Positions 7,121-16,177 of a stretch of 64,000 nucleotides of DNA are shown here, piece after piece. The DNA comes from Pseudonocardia sediminis. GTDB lineage: Bacteria > Actinomycetota > Actinomycetes > Mycobacteriales > Pseudonocardiaceae. The DNA lies in NCBI RefSeq assembly GCF_004217185.1, contig NZ_SHKL01000001.1, forward strand, positions 1,441,001-1,505,000, written 5' to 3'. The position numbers were made by a program, and so were the translations under genes. Numbering within the stretch: the stretch's first letter is position 1; every line of letters begins with the position of its first letter. Under the pieces are notes generated by a model, which ran no database searches, had not been told where the DNA came from, and saw only the letters and a program-made list of their open reading frames with translations.

Positions 7121-8614
7121 ATGAGCGACCCCGTCACCGCCGACGCCCCCGCACCCTCCGAGCCGGGGGAGCACCGCCCGTTCGGGGTGTCCACCGCGCC
7201 GGCGGAGCTGGCCGTCCTCGAACCGGACGAGGCCGGTCGCGCGGTGCTCGCCGAGCTGGCCGCCGCGCTTCCGGCCGACCGGATGCTCACCGACCCGGAC
7301 ACCGTGCGCCCCTACGTGCACGACGACGCCGAGTGGGCCGAGTTCGGCACGCCGCTTCTCGTGGTCCGGGCGCGCAGCACCGCCGAGGTCGCCGCGGTGG
7401 TGACGGCGTGCGCGCGGCACCGGGTGCCGGTCGTCGCGCGCGGGGCGGGCAGTGGCCTGTCGGGCGGCGCGAACGCCGTCGACGGGTGCGTGCTGCTCTC
7501 GTTGGAGAAGATGACGGAGATCCTGGAGATCTCCCGCGGCGAGCGACTCGCCGTCGTCCAGCCCGGGGTGGTCAACGACCACCTGCGCGCCGCGTGCGCC
7601 GAGCACGGCCTCTGGTACCCGCCGGACCCGGCGAGCGCCCCCTGGTCGACGATCGGCGGCAACGTCGCCACCAACGCTGGCGGGCTGTGCTGCGTCAAGT
7701 ACGGCGTGACCCGCGACTACGTGCTGGCCCTGGAGGTCGTGACCGCGTCCGGTGAGGTGCTCCGCGTCGGGCGCCGCACCGCGAAGGGCGTCGCCGGCTA
7801 CGACCTGGCGGGCCTGCTCGTCGGGTCCGAGGGCACGCTCGGGATCATCACCGAGGTCACCGTGAAGCTGCGCCCGGCCCGTCCCACACCGCCGCGCACG
7901 GTGGTCGGGTTCTTCGACTCGCTCGCCGCCTGCGGGGCCGCCGTCGCCGCCGTCACCGAGGCCGGGCTGCAGCCGGCCGCGTTCGAGCTCGTCGACCGGG
8001 TCTGCCTGCAGGCGGTGAACGCCTGGAAGAACGCCGGGCTGCCCGAGGACGCCGCCGCACTGCTGCTCGCCCAGACCGACCTGCCCGAGCCCGCCGCGCA
8101 GATCGAGGCCGACGCCATCCTGGACGCGTTCCGCGCGCACGGCGCCACCGACGCGATGGCCTCGACCGACCCGGTCGAGGCCGAGGCGCTGTTCGACGCC
8201 CGCCGGATGGCCTACCCGGCCCTGGAGCAGGGCGGCGACGCGATCCTCACCGAGGACGTCTGTCTGCCGCGGCAGCGTCTCGCCGAGATGCTCGCCCACG
8301 TCGTGGAGATCTCCGCCCGGTACGACACGAAGATCGCCAACATCGCGCACGCCGGCGACGGCAACCTGCACCCGTTGATCATCGTCCCGCACGGCGACGA
8401 CGACGCCCGCCGCCGCGCGCAGGCGGCGTTCGACGAGATCGTCACCCTGGCCGTCGACCTGGGCGGCACGGTGACCGGCGAGCACGGCGTCGGGCTGCTC
8501 AAGCGCGACGGCATGGCCCGCGAGCTCGGCCCCGGTGTCCTGGCGATGCAGAGCGCGATCAAGCAGGCGCTGGACCCGCAGAACATCCTCAACCCGGGCA
8601 AGGCCCTGGCCTGA
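7121..8614 (+). CDS. FAD-linked oxidase, GlcD/D-lactate dehydrogenase family
   Basis: 497 residues. The FAD-binding type 4 domain covers roughly residues 60-240, with VVARGAGSGLSGGANAV and GNVATNAGGLCCVKYGVTRDYV contacting the cofactor. The C-terminal FAD-oxidase domain ends in the conserved GTVTGEHGVGLLKRDGM and DPQNILNPGKAL. Members oxidise 2-hydroxy acids such as glycolate or D-lactate, often as the GlcD subunit with GlcE/GlcF; no GlcE or GlcF gene is adjacent, so it may act alone. The first 45 residues are a low-complexity extension, and a later start is possible. Complete and apparently functional. Confidence 0.88.
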   Translation: MSDPVTADAPAPSEPGEHRPFGVSTAPAELAVLEPDEAGRAVLAELAAALPADRMLTDPDTVRPYVHDDAEWAEFGTPLLVVRARSTAEVAAVVTACARHRVPVVARGAGSGLSGGANAVDGCVLLSLEKMTEILEISRGERLAVVQPGVVNDHLRAACAEHGLWYPPDPASAPWSTIGGNVATNAGGLCCVKYGVTRDYVLALEVVTASGEVLRVGRRTAKGVAGYDLAGLLVGSEGTLGIITEVTVKLRPARPTPPRTVVGFFDSLAACGAAVAAVTEAGLQPAAFELVDRVCLQAVNAWKNAGLPEDAAALLLAQTDLPEPAAQIEADAILDAFRAHGATDAMASTDPVEAEALFDARRMAYPALEQGGDAILTEDVCLPRQRLAEMLAHVVEISARYDTKIANIAHAGDGNLHPLIIVPHGDDDARRRAQAAFDEIVTLAVDLGGTVTGEHGVGLLKRDGMARELGPGVLAMQSAIKQALDPQNILNPGKALA

Positions 8615-8634
8615 CCGGCGGGCCCCACGGCTCC

Positions 8635-8650
8635 TGTGCCGATCGGCACA
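8635..8650. promoter_or_regulatory. 16-bp perfect palindrome upstream of matB
   Basis: TGTGCCGATCGGCACA is a perfect 16-bp palindrome 100 bases before the malonyl-CoA synthetase start, followed by a second small dyad (CGGCCG-N7-CGGCCG). It may be an operator, or a terminator for the upstream oxidase gene. No regulator gene is adjacent to decide. Confidence 0.35.
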
Positions 8651-8749
8651 CCGGCCGTCGGTGCCGGCCGGTGCGATGATCCGACGACGCCACCCGCACC
8701 GCGCCACGACCGGCGCGGGTGCGACCCCCGACGACGTGGAGGTGTCCCG

Positions 8750-10216
8750 ATGCAGACCGGTCCGCTGTTCCCGGCCCTGGCCGACCCGACCGACGCACCG
8801 GCGGTGCGCTTCTCCGGCAGCTCGCACGACGGCGCCCTGACCCATCGGGAGCTGGCCCGCGTCGCCGACGGGGTCGCCGCGTCGATCACGGGGCTCTCCC
8901 GCGTCGCGGTGTGGGCGACGCCGACGCTGCCGACCGCGGTGGGTGTCGTCGCCGGGCTGCGCGCCGGGGTGCCGGTGGTGCCGGTCAACCCGAAGAACGG
9001 CGAGCGGGAGCTGGGGCACGTCCTCTCGGACTCCGAGCCGGAGGCGGTCCTCGTCGCGCCGGACGTCGAGCTGCCGTCGGCGCTGGACGGGCTGCGCCGG
9101 ATCGACGTCGACCCGTCGCAGGTGCCGGACACCGGGGCCGGGACACCGGGGGAGGAGCCGGGTCCGGACGCGCCGGCGCTCGTCGTCTACACCTCCGGGA
9201 CCACCGGGGCGCCGAAGGGCGCCGTGCTCTCGCGCGGCGCCGTCGCGTCCAACCTGGACGCGCTCGGGCAGGCCTGGGGCTGGACCGGGGACGACGTCCT
9301 CGCGCACGCGCTGCCGCTGTTCCACGTGCACGGCCTGGTGCTCGGTACGCTCGGACCGCTGCGCCGCGGCGGGTCGCTGCACCACCTCGGCGCGCTGACC
9401 GGCAAGGAGCTCGCCGCCGCGATCGACGACGGCGCGACGATGGTGTTCGGCGTCCCGACCCAGTACCACCGCCTGGCCGCCGACCTGGAGTCCGATGCCG
9501 GGTCCGCCGCCGCCGTCGGACGCGCCCGGCTGCTGGTGTCCGGGTCGGCCGCGCTGACCGCCGTCGACCACGCGCGCATCTCCGCGCTGACCGGGCACAG
9601 CGTCCGGGAGCGCTACGGCCTCACCGAGACGCTGATCCTCACCGCCGCCCGCGCCGACGAGCAGCCCGAGGTCGGCACCGTCGGCCGCCCGCTGCCCGGC
9701 ACCGAGGTCCGCCTCGCCCCGCTCCCGGCCGAGGCCGACGCCCCGGAAGGCGCCGAGGAGGACGGGCTCGGGGGTGTCGAGGTCCGCGGGCCGGGCCTGT
9801 TCTCCGGCTACCTCAACCTCCCCGAGGCGACGGCCGAGACCACCACCGCCGACGGCTGGTACGCCACCGGCGACATCGGACGGTGGACGGCGTCCGGCGC
9901 GCTCGCACTCGTCGGTCGCAAGGCCACGGACCTGATCAAGTCCGGTGGCTACAAGATCGGCGCCGGCGAGATCGAGAACGCGTTGCTGGAGCACCCGGGC
10001 GTCGCCGAGGTCGCGGTGCTCGGGGAGTCCGACGAGGACCTGGGGGAGCGGGTCGTGGCCTACGTCGTCGCCGCGGGGGAGCAGCCGGACCCGGCCGAGC
10101 TCGTCGAACACGTCGTGGGCCTCCTGGCCGCGCACAAGCGCCCGCGCGAGATCCGATTCCGGGACGCGCTCCCGCGCAACGACATGGGGAAGGTGCAGAA
10201 GAAGCTGCTCCGGTGA
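8750..10216 (+). CDS. matB: Malonyl-CoA synthetase
   Basis: 488 residues. Adenylate-forming motifs are complete: LVVYTSGTTGAPKGAVLS, SGSAALTAVDH, ERYGLTETLI, YATGDIGRWT, and the C-terminal lysine region SGGYKIGAGEIENALLEH ending RNDMGKVQKKLL. The N-terminal pattern RVAVWATP with VPVNPKNGERELGHVLSDS follows the Streptomyces MatB enzyme closely as I recall it. MatB ligates malonate or methylmalonate to CoA in the cytoplasm, feeding polyketide or fatty-acid synthesis. The ATG at 8750 follows a ribosome site (GTGGAGGT). It stands alone; no malonate transporter or decarboxylase is beside it. Confidence 0.85.
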   Translation: MQTGPLFPALADPTDAPAVRFSGSSHDGALTHRELARVADGVAASITGLSRVAVWATPTLPTAVGVVAGLRAGVPVVPVNPKNGERELGHVLSDSEPEAVLVAPDVELPSALDGLRRIDVDPSQVPDTGAGTPGEEPGPDAPALVVYTSGTTGAPKGAVLSRGAVASNLDALGQAWGWTGDDVLAHALPLFHVHGLVLGTLGPLRRGGSLHHLGALTGKELAAAIDDGATMVFGVPTQYHRLAADLESDAGSAAAVGRARLLVSGSAALTAVDHARISALTGHSVRERYGLTETLILTAARADEQPEVGTVGRPLPGTEVRLAPLPAEADAPEGAEEDGLGGVEVRGPGLFSGYLNLPEATAETTTADGWYATGDIGRWTASGALALVGRKATDLIKSGGYKIGAGEIENALLEHPGVAEVAVLGESDEDLGERVVAYVVAAGEQPDPAELVEHVVGLLAAHKRPREIRFRDALPRNDMGKVQKKLLR

Positions 10217-10276
10217 ACGCCGTGTTTCCCCCGGATGGCCCCGGTTGGCGGTGACGGTCCCCGGGAACCCTGAGGG

Positions 10277-11854
10277 ATGACCGACAGCGTGCACACAGGA
10301 GACATCACCGGCCGCGGGCACGAGGCCCGTGCGCCCGACACCTACCGCGGACCGGCGCACACCGGGGCCCCGCGTCTGTCCGACATCGACGGTGTCGAGA
10401 CCGTCGAGGTCGCCGACGACCACGACGTCATCGAGCAGGAGCGCTACGACACCCCGGACCTGCGCCTGTCCGCGGCCGGGATCACGCTCGCCGTGCACCG
10501 CCTGCCGGGCTCGGCGCACTGGCAGCTCACGCTCCCCGACGGCGGCCCGGAGGAGCAGCTGCGGCTGCCGCTGGCCGCCCCCGACGTCGAGGGAGTCGAC
10601 CCGGACGCGGTCCCGGAGCAGATCGACGTCCTGATCCGCGGCGTGCGTGGTGACGAGCCGGTCGCGCCGGTCGGCCGGATCCGCACCGTGCGCACGACGT
10701 CGCGCCTGCGCGACCTGTCCGGCCAGGAGATCGTCACCCTGACCCGTGACGAGGTCCAGGTGTCCACGCTCGGTACGTCCACCAGCGTCGAGAACTGGTC
10801 CGAGGCCGAGGTGACCCGGGGCAACGCCACCGGCGCCGCGCTGCTCTCCCAGCTCGACACCCGCCTGCGTGAGACCGGCCTGACCGCCGCCCCGCACGGC
10901 GCCGAGGAGGCGCTGGAGCGGATGCTGGCCGCGCTCGCGCCGGACACCCCGAAGCGCTGGATCGGCAAGAAGGGCACCGCGGGCACCGTCCTGCTCGACT
11001 ACATCGGCAGCCAGGCCGACCGCCTCGCCGCCCGCGAGCTGAGCCTGCGCGAGGACGAGCCGGACGCCGTGCACCAGATGCGTGTCGCGTCACGGCGGAT
11101 CCGCAGCGCCCTGCGCACCTACTCCGGTGTCCTGGAGGGCCCCCGGGTCGAGCACGTGGTCGAGGAGCTGAAGTGGCTCGGGCGCGCCCTGGCCGGCGAC
11201 CGGGACATCGAGGTGATCAAGGAGCGCATCGAGTCCCACCTCGACGAGCTGCCGCCGGAGCTGGTCCTCGGACCGGTCCGCGCCCAGGTCACCCGCCACT
11301 TCGCCCGTCAGCAGGCGGAGTCCCGCGCGGCCGTTCTGGGCACTGTGGACGGCCCGCGCTACCGGGCGCTGCAGGGCGCCCTCGCGCGCCTGCTGATCGA
11401 CCCGCCGCTGTCGTCGGCCGCCCGCAAGCCCGCCGCGAAGGTCATGCCCGCGATGGTCGCGACCGTCGCGGCGAAGCTGGGCAAGCGGATGGACGCGGCC
11501 GTGGACGGCGCCGAGGGCACCGACCACGACGAGGCCCTGCACGGCGCGCGGCGCACCGGCAAGCAGCTGCGCTACGCGACCGAGGTCGTCCGCCCGGTCG
11601 TCGGCAAGGACGCCAAGACGTTCGCCAAGGGCCTCGAGGAGCTGCAGGACGCGCTCGGCGCGCACCAGGACGCCGTCGTGGCCCGCGAGACGCTGCGCGA
11701 GCTCGGGGCGCAGGCCGGTGCGGAGAACCAGAACGGGTTCACGTTCGGCCTGCTCTACGGGCAGGACGTCGAGCGGGCGAAGGCGGTCCAGTCGGCCGTG
11801 CCGGACGTCTGGGCGCGCGTGAACGACAAGAAGCAGCGGCGCTGGATGAAGTAG
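10277..11854 (+). CDS. CYTH and CHAD domain-containing protein
   Basis: 525 residues. The N-terminal CYTH (triphosphate tunnel) half spans about residues 30-220 with the charged strands expected for triphosphate binding, such as EQERYDTPDLRLSAAGITL. The C-terminal half is a CHAD domain with two repeats carrying conserved histidines, for example AVHQMRVASRRIRSALRTY and ALHGARRTGKQLRYATEVV. CHAD domains bind inorganic polyphosphate, so the protein is probably a polyphosphate-associated triphosphatase or binding protein. It is transcribed with the PHP-domain gene 17 bases downstream. No phosphatase residues beyond the family pattern can be assigned. Confidence 0.88.
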   Translation: MTDSVHTGDITGRGHEARAPDTYRGPAHTGAPRLSDIDGVETVEVADDHDVIEQERYDTPDLRLSAAGITLAVHRLPGSAHWQLTLPDGGPEEQLRLPLAAPDVEGVDPDAVPEQIDVLIRGVRGDEPVAPVGRIRTVRTTSRLRDLSGQEIVTLTRDEVQVSTLGTSTSVENWSEAEVTRGNATGAALLSQLDTRLRETGLTAAPHGAEEALERMLAALAPDTPKRWIGKKGTAGTVLLDYIGSQADRLAARELSLREDEPDAVHQMRVASRRIRSALRTYSGVLEGPRVEHVVEELKWLGRALAGDRDIEVIKERIESHLDELPPELVLGPVRAQVTRHFARQQAESRAAVLGTVDGPRYRALQGALARLLIDPPLSSAARKPAAKVMPAMVATVAAKLGKRMDAAVDGAEGTDHDEALHGARRTGKQLRYATEVVRPVVGKDAKTFAKGLEELQDALGAHQDAVVARETLRELGAQAGAENQNGFTFGLLYGQDVERAKAVQSAVPDVWARVNDKKQRRWMK

Positions 11855-11870
11855 TGGCAGCATCACTGCG

Positions 11871-12902
11871 GTGAGTGATACCCGCGACCCGGTGGCCGAC
11901 CTGCGGCGGATCGCGTTCCTGCTGGAACGCGCCCACGAGTCGACCTACCGGGTGCGGGCGTTCCGCACCGCGGCGGCCGCCCTGCGCGGCAAGGACGCCG
12001 ACGAGCTCGCCCGGATGCGGAAGTCCGGCGAGCTCGTCGCCCTGCGCGGGGTCGGGGAGGTCACCGCGCGGTGCGTCGCGGAGTCCCTCGACGGCGAGGA
12101 GCCGGTCTACCTGCGCCGCCTGGAAGCCACCGAGGGCGTCCCGCTGGACACCGCGGCCGAGCAGCTGCGCGGCGCCCTGCTCGGGGACCTGCACTCGCAC
12201 ACCGACGCCTCCGACGGCGGCTCGCCGCTGCAGGAGATGGTCGAGACCGCGATCGCGCTCGGGCACTCCTACCTCGTCGTCACCGACCACTCGCCGCGGC
12301 TGACCGTGGCCAACGGGCTGTCCGCGGACCGCCTGCGCGCCCAGATCGCGCAGGTCGCCGACCTGAACACGGCGTTGGGCGAGCACGGGTCGACGTTTCG
12401 GGTGCTGACCGGGATCGAGGTCGACATCCTCGACGACGGCGCGCTCGACCAGGATCCGGACCTGCTCGAAGCGCTCGACGTCGTCGTGGCCAGCGTGCAC
12501 TCCAAGCTCCGGATGCCCGGCGACGAGATGACCGAGCGGATGCTCACCGCCGTCGCGAACCCGCACGTCGACGTCCTCGGGCACTGCACCGGGCGGATGG
12601 TGACCGGCAAGCGCAAGCGCCCGGAGTCCGACTTCGACGCACCGCGCGTGTTCGACGCCTGCGCCGAGTACGGCGTCGCCGTCGAGATCAACTCCCGGCC
12701 GGAGCGGCTCGACCCGCCGAAGCGCCTGCTGCGCCTGGCCGTGGAGGCCGGGTGCGACTTCTCGATCGACACCGACGCACACGCGCCCGGCCAGCTGGAC
12801 TGGCTCGACTTCGGCTGTACCCGGGCGGTCGCGTGCGGGGTCCCGGCCGAGCGGGTGCGCAACACCTGGGAGGTTTCGTCATTGTTGTCGCACCGCGGCT
12901 GA
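11871..12902 (+). CDS. PHP-domain phosphoesterase with helix-hairpin-helix N-terminus
   Basis: 343 residues from GTG. Residues 1-90 contain a helix-hairpin-helix-like segment (LVALRGVGEVTARCVAESL) similar to the DNA-polymerase-X N-terminus. A PHP metallophosphoesterase domain follows, with the metal ligands visible as GDLHSHTDASDGGS, VTDHS, GIEVDI, ASVHS, LGHCTG and the closing DTDAHAP. The protein resembles the PHP module of bacterial PolX, detached from a polymerase. The substrate could be a DNA end or a small phosphate ester. It follows the CYTH-CHAD gene closely. Confidence 0.85.
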   Translation: MSDTRDPVADLRRIAFLLERAHESTYRVRAFRTAAAALRGKDADELARMRKSGELVALRGVGEVTARCVAESLDGEEPVYLRRLEATEGVPLDTAAEQLRGALLGDLHSHTDASDGGSPLQEMVETAIALGHSYLVVTDHSPRLTVANGLSADRLRAQIAQVADLNTALGEHGSTFRVLTGIEVDILDDGALDQDPDLLEALDVVVASVHSKLRMPGDEMTERMLTAVANPHVDVLGHCTGRMVTGKRKRPESDFDAPRVFDACAEYGVAVEINSRPERLDPPKRLLRLAVEAGCDFSIDTDAHAPGQLDWLDFGCTRAVACGVPAERVRNTWEVSSLLSHRG

Positions 12903-12926
12903 GCCCGACCTGCAAGGATCGCGCCC

Positions 12927-13493
12927 GTGGACGGTGACATCGGTGGTGACGTCCTGGAGAGCGTTCTCGATGCGGGTCTGCAGCTGTGGTCGGACTCGGG
13001 GTGGACGGCGGTGACCCTGCCCGCGGCGTGTGCCGCGGCCGGCGTCCCCGTCGCCGACCTGGCCGAGGACTTCCCGGACTCGCTCGACCTTCTGTGCGAG
13101 GTGTTCGACCGCAGTACCGACGAGCGCGCGTCGGCGGTGATCACGGCGATGGACGCCGCCCCGCACGACGAACGGCTGCGCGCGGGCATGCGGGCGTTCG
13201 TTGCGTGCATCGACCGCGACCCCCGGCACGCCGCGGTGCTCGTCGAGGCCGTGGGGTGCCCGGAGCTGCGGGCCCGGCGGCGCAGCTCGTTCCGCGGGTT
13301 CGCCGCGCTGATGGCGTCGCAGGTGGTCGGTACCGCCGCCGAGCCGCGGCGGCTGCAGGTCGCCGCGCACTTCTGCCTCGGCGGCCTGACCGAGATGACG
13401 CTGGCCTGGCTGGACTCCGAGACCGACGTCGACCGGGAGCTCGTCCTCGAACACGGCGCCCGGATGTTCGAGGTCACCATGACCACGCCCTGA
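12927..13493 (+). CDS. TetR-family transcriptional regulator
   Basis: 188 residues from GTG. An N-terminal helix-turn-helix of TetR type is present (VLDAGLQLWSDSGWTAVTLP, then AACAAAGVPVADLAEDF), though the recognition helix departs from the usual pattern (A in place of the common Y/F before the last helix). The all-helical C-terminal domain has no recognisable ligand motif. It is co-directional with the PHP gene, 24 bases downstream, and convergent with the cupin gene. Its targets cannot be inferred. The call is moderately sure because the HTH is divergent. Confidence 0.7.
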   Translation: MDGDIGGDVLESVLDAGLQLWSDSGWTAVTLPAACAAAGVPVADLAEDFPDSLDLLCEVFDRSTDERASAVITAMDAAPHDERLRAGMRAFVACIDRDPRHAAVLVEAVGCPELRARRRSSFRGFAALMASQVVGTAAEPRRLQVAAHFCLGGLTEMTLAWLDSETDVDRELVLEHGARMFEVTMTTP

Positions 13494-13502
13494 GCGGGCC
13501 TC

Positions 13503-13919
13503 TCAGTCCATCTCGAAGTCCGCGAAGTCGAACCCCGGCGACACCACGCAGGTGACGAGCGCGGGCTCGTCACCCTGCAGTGTGGCGGCCTGCCAGACGC
13601 CCGCCAGGACCTCGACCTGCGGGCTCGCCCCGTCGTGTCCCGGTGGCCCGAGCAGCTCCGTCCGCTCCTCGACGGGGGCCTCGCCGTCGCCCCCGAACGA
13701 GAGCGCGATCGGTGACCCGGAGTGCCGGCACCACAGCTCCGCGGACCGGACGCGGTGCCATCGCGAGACCCCGTCGAGGAGATAGAGGATCGCCGTCGCG
13801 GTCGGTCGCGGACCGTGTGCGGTGGGCACCGTGACCGGGGAGGTCCAGGTCCGGCGGTACCACCCACCCTCGGGATGGGCGGCCAGGTCGAGGGCGGTGA
13901 CGAGCTCCGGGACGGCCAT
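13503..13919 (-). CDS. Cupin DUF985 protein
   Basis: 138 residues. The opening DLAAHPEGGWYRRTWTS, the central SRWHRVRSAELWCRHSGSPI and the end VVSPGFDFADFEM are hallmarks of the DUF985 (Cupin_5) family, which forms a small beta-barrel. No enzymatic role is established for the family; some members are annotated as epimerase-like without proof. Starts at 13943 (GTG), 13937 (ATG) and 13919 (ATG) are in frame. The last is preferred because GGGAGA lies at the right distance upstream. It converges on the TetR gene with 9 bases between stops. Confidence 0.82.
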   Translation of the reverse strand: MAVPELVTALDLAAHPEGGWYRRTWTSPVTVPTAHGPRPTATAILYLLDGVSRWHRVRSAELWCRHSGSPIALSFGGDGEAPVEERTELLGPPGHDGASPQVEVLAGVWQAATLQGDEPALVTCVVSPGFDFADFEMD

Positions 13920-14084
13920 CGCAGCAGTCTCCCTCATCGTCACCGGTGGTGACCGCGGGTGAGGTCACACTTGCTAACGGTGCACGAACGGGGGCGCTCC
14001 GAACGGGTGGAAGAGCTAGCGTCGCTCACGATCTGCGGTGAAATGAGTGCAGTCCTGAGAAACGAGTGACGGGAGAGACGAACG

Positions 14085-15044
14085 GTGCGAACGCACGCGA
14101 TGTCCCGATCCCTGGCCGTTCTCGCCGCCACGGCGGTGGGTGCGGCGACGGTGGTCGGCACGGCCGCCACGGCCGAGGCTGCGCCCGCGCCGGTCCGGTC
14201 CGCGGCGTCCTCCGCCGCCCCCGCAGCGCTCGCCCCCGGCGCCGGGAACTGCCCGAACACCGCCGCGCAGAAGCTCGGCTGGGGCGACCCGACCCGGGTC
14301 TCCGACTTCGACGGCTCGACGGTCCCGCCGGACTGGCACCCCTACGGCCCCGAGCCCGGCCACGACAAACAGGGCACCCGCACCCCGGAGGCGATCACCG
14401 TCGCCGACGGCATGATGTCGATCAACGCGGAGCAGGACGGCACCACCGGCGCCGTCAGCTGGCACCCCGGGCAGCAGTACGGCCGCTGGGAGTCCTGCGT
14501 GAAGTCCGACGAGGGGCAGGGCGGTCTGAACGCGTTGCTGCTGCTCTGGCCGGTCGCCGAGAACTTCCCGGTCGGCGGCGAGATCGACTGGATGGAGATC
14601 AGCGACGACTCCCGCCAGGAGACCGGGTTCTTCCTGCACTACGGGGAGAACAACGACCAGGAGTCGGCGACGGTGAAGAACGACGCCACGAAGTGGTCGG
14701 CCTACGCGCTGGAGTGGACGCCGGAGAAGATCTCGGTCTTCGTCAACGGCGAGGAGTGGTACTCCACCACCGAGAAGGACCACCTCCCGCCCGGCCCGAT
14801 GAACATGACCATGCAGATGGACTACTTCCCCGAGGCCGGGGGACCGTCGGCGATGCACATGGACTGGGCCCATCAGTGGGCCCTGCCGGAGAGCGAGCCG
14901 GCCGAGCTGACCCTGGCCCCCGGTGCGCCGGCGACCGGCCAGCCGCGGGACTACCCGGACCGCAAGCCCCGCGCCCAGGGCGACACCGAGCAGACGGCCA
15001 CCACCCCCCGGGTGCGCACACTGCACCCCACGACCACCGGCTGA
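14085..15044 (+). CDS. Secreted glycoside hydrolase family 16-like protein
   Basis: 319 residues from GTG with ribosome site GGGAGAG. A signal peptide with repeated Ala/Val is followed by a probable AXA cleavage (AEAAPA). The GH16 catalytic core ExDxxE is present as GGEIDWMEI, and jelly-roll strands such as GRWESCVKS and WSAYALEWTPEKISVFVNGEEW surround it. GH16 members cleave beta-1,3/1,4-glucans, galactans or related polymers. Sequence alone does not fix the substrate. The C-terminal 50 residues are a Pro/Thr-rich tail. It is followed by a strong hairpin. Confidence 0.82.
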   Translation: MRTHAMSRSLAVLAATAVGAATVVGTAATAEAAPAPVRSAASSAAPAALAPGAGNCPNTAAQKLGWGDPTRVSDFDGSTVPPDWHPYGPEPGHDKQGTRTPEAITVADGMMSINAEQDGTTGAVSWHPGQQYGRWESCVKSDEGQGGLNALLLLWPVAENFPVGGEIDWMEISDDSRQETGFFLHYGENNDQESATVKNDATKWSAYALEWTPEKISVFVNGEEWYSTTEKDHLPPGPMNMTMQMDYFPEAGGPSAMHMDWAHQWALPESEPAELTLAPGAPATGQPRDYPDRKPRAQGDTEQTATTPRVRTLHPTTTG

Positions 15045-15064
15045 GGCCGGACGCCCCACGGATT

Positions 15065-15114
15065 CGTGGGCGGCGAGGGACGAAAAGAACTGGGGCCGTC
15101 CCTCGCCGCCCACG
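15065..15114. terminator. 18-bp stem bidirectional terminator
   Basis: CGTGGGCGGCGAGGGACG (15065-15082) is the exact reverse complement of 15097-15114, with a 14-base loop. It lies between the convergent GH16 and PfkB genes and should end transcription from both sides. Confidence 0.85.
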
Positions 15115-15143
15115 TCCTCGCGTCCTGCGGGGAGCGGGCGCCG

Positions 15144-16130
15144 CTACAGGCCGAGGTCGGCCAGGGTGGGCGGGTTCGCGCCGTGGCGCGAGCAGGTGAT
15201 CGCCGCGGCGGCACCGGCCTCGTCGAGCACCGCGTCCAGGGTGCCGGCGTCGATCCGGTAGAGGTCGTCGCGGGCACCGGCCCCGAGCAGACCGCGCCGG
15301 TGCAGACCGGCCAGCATCGCCGCGGAGAAGCTGTCCCCGGCGCCGACCGTGTCCACCACGTCGACCTTCTGCCCCGGGCGGACGGTGTGCAGGCCGCTCG
15401 CGGTCCCGGCGACGACGCCCTCGCCCCCGAGTGTGACCGCGACGAGGGCCGGGCCCAGCTCCAGCCACTCGGTGATCACGTCGGTGGGCTCGCGGCCGGG
15501 GGTGAGCCAGCGCAGGTCCTCGTCGCTGACCTTGACGACGTCGGCCAGGCCGAGCAGCTCGTGCACGCCGGCGAGGACCTCGGCCGGGTCGCCCATCAGC
15601 AGGGGGCGGCAGTTCGGGTCGTAGCTGATCGTCGCGGTGTCCACGGCCCGGGCCATCAGGGCGCGCAGCTCCTCGGCGCCGGGCGGGGTGGTCAGGGCCA
15701 GCGAGCCGGAGTGCAGCGCCACGACCGGCGTCGTCCCGTCCGGTTCGAGCGCCCCGGCGAGCTCACCGGCGGTCCACTGCCAGTCCGCGGTGCCGGAGAT
15801 CCGGAAGTCGTAGCTCGCCACGCCGTCCTCGGCGATCTCCACCAGCGCCAGCGAGGACGGCTCGCCGGCCTCGACGACGTGGGAGAGGTCCACGCCGTTG
15901 TCGTCGAGGTGCGCGCGCAGCCGCCGGCCCAGCAGGTCGTCGGCGATCCGGGCCAGCATCCGGGCGGGCACCCCGAGGCGGGCCAGGCCGACCGCGACGT
16001 TGGCCGGGCTGCCGCCGGGGGCGAACTCGAAGTAGCCCTGCGCGGGGGCGGGCACGATGTCGACCAGCGCCTCCCCGGCGACGGCGATCACGCCTCGGGG
16101 CACGTCGGAGGGCATGCGGGGACCGGACAT
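15144..16130 (-). CDS. PfkB-family carbohydrate kinase (fructokinase-like)
   Basis: About 328 residues. PfkB signature 1 is visible as FEFAPGGSPANVAVGLARLG and signature 2 as VDTVGAGDSFSAAMLAGL, which holds the catalytic aspartate. The N-terminal VAGEALVDIVP is typical of bacterial fructokinases. It would phosphorylate fructose or another furanose sugar in the cytoplasm. An in-frame ATG also exists at 16172; 16130 is preferred because fructokinases start close to this motif, and the longer form would nearly abut the divergent CobW gene. No sugar transporter is adjacent. Confidence 0.85.
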   Translation of the reverse strand: MSGPRMPSDVPRGVIAVAGEALVDIVPAPAQGYFEFAPGGSPANVAVGLARLGVPARMLARIADDLLGRRLRAHLDDNGVDLSHVVEAGEPSSLALVEIAEDGVASYDFRISGTADWQWTAGELAGALEPDGTTPVVALHSGSLALTTPPGAEELRALMARAVDTATISYDPNCRPLLMGDPAEVLAGVHELLGLADVVKVSDEDLRWLTPGREPTDVITEWLELGPALVAVTLGGEGVVAGTASGLHTVRPGQKVDVVDTVGAGDSFSAAMLAGLHRRGLLGAGARDDLYRIDAGTLDAVLDEAGAAAAITCSRHGANPPTLADLGL

Positions 16131-16177
16131 GGCGGTCACTCTGCCACGGTCCGCGGCGGCTCTGGTACTCATGACCG

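Noticed and set aside
6650..11074. A 1474-codon open frame on the minus strand.
   Set aside because: It lies antisense to the PLP enzyme, GlcD-type oxidase, matB and the CYTH gene, all with recognisable motifs. Its own translation is low-complexity Gly/Arg/Asp sequence typical of antisense frames in high-GC DNA.
14085..15044. Carrageenase or agarase label for the GH16-like protein.
   Set aside because: Only the general ExDxxE core is visible; no subfamily-specific residues could be identified by eye.
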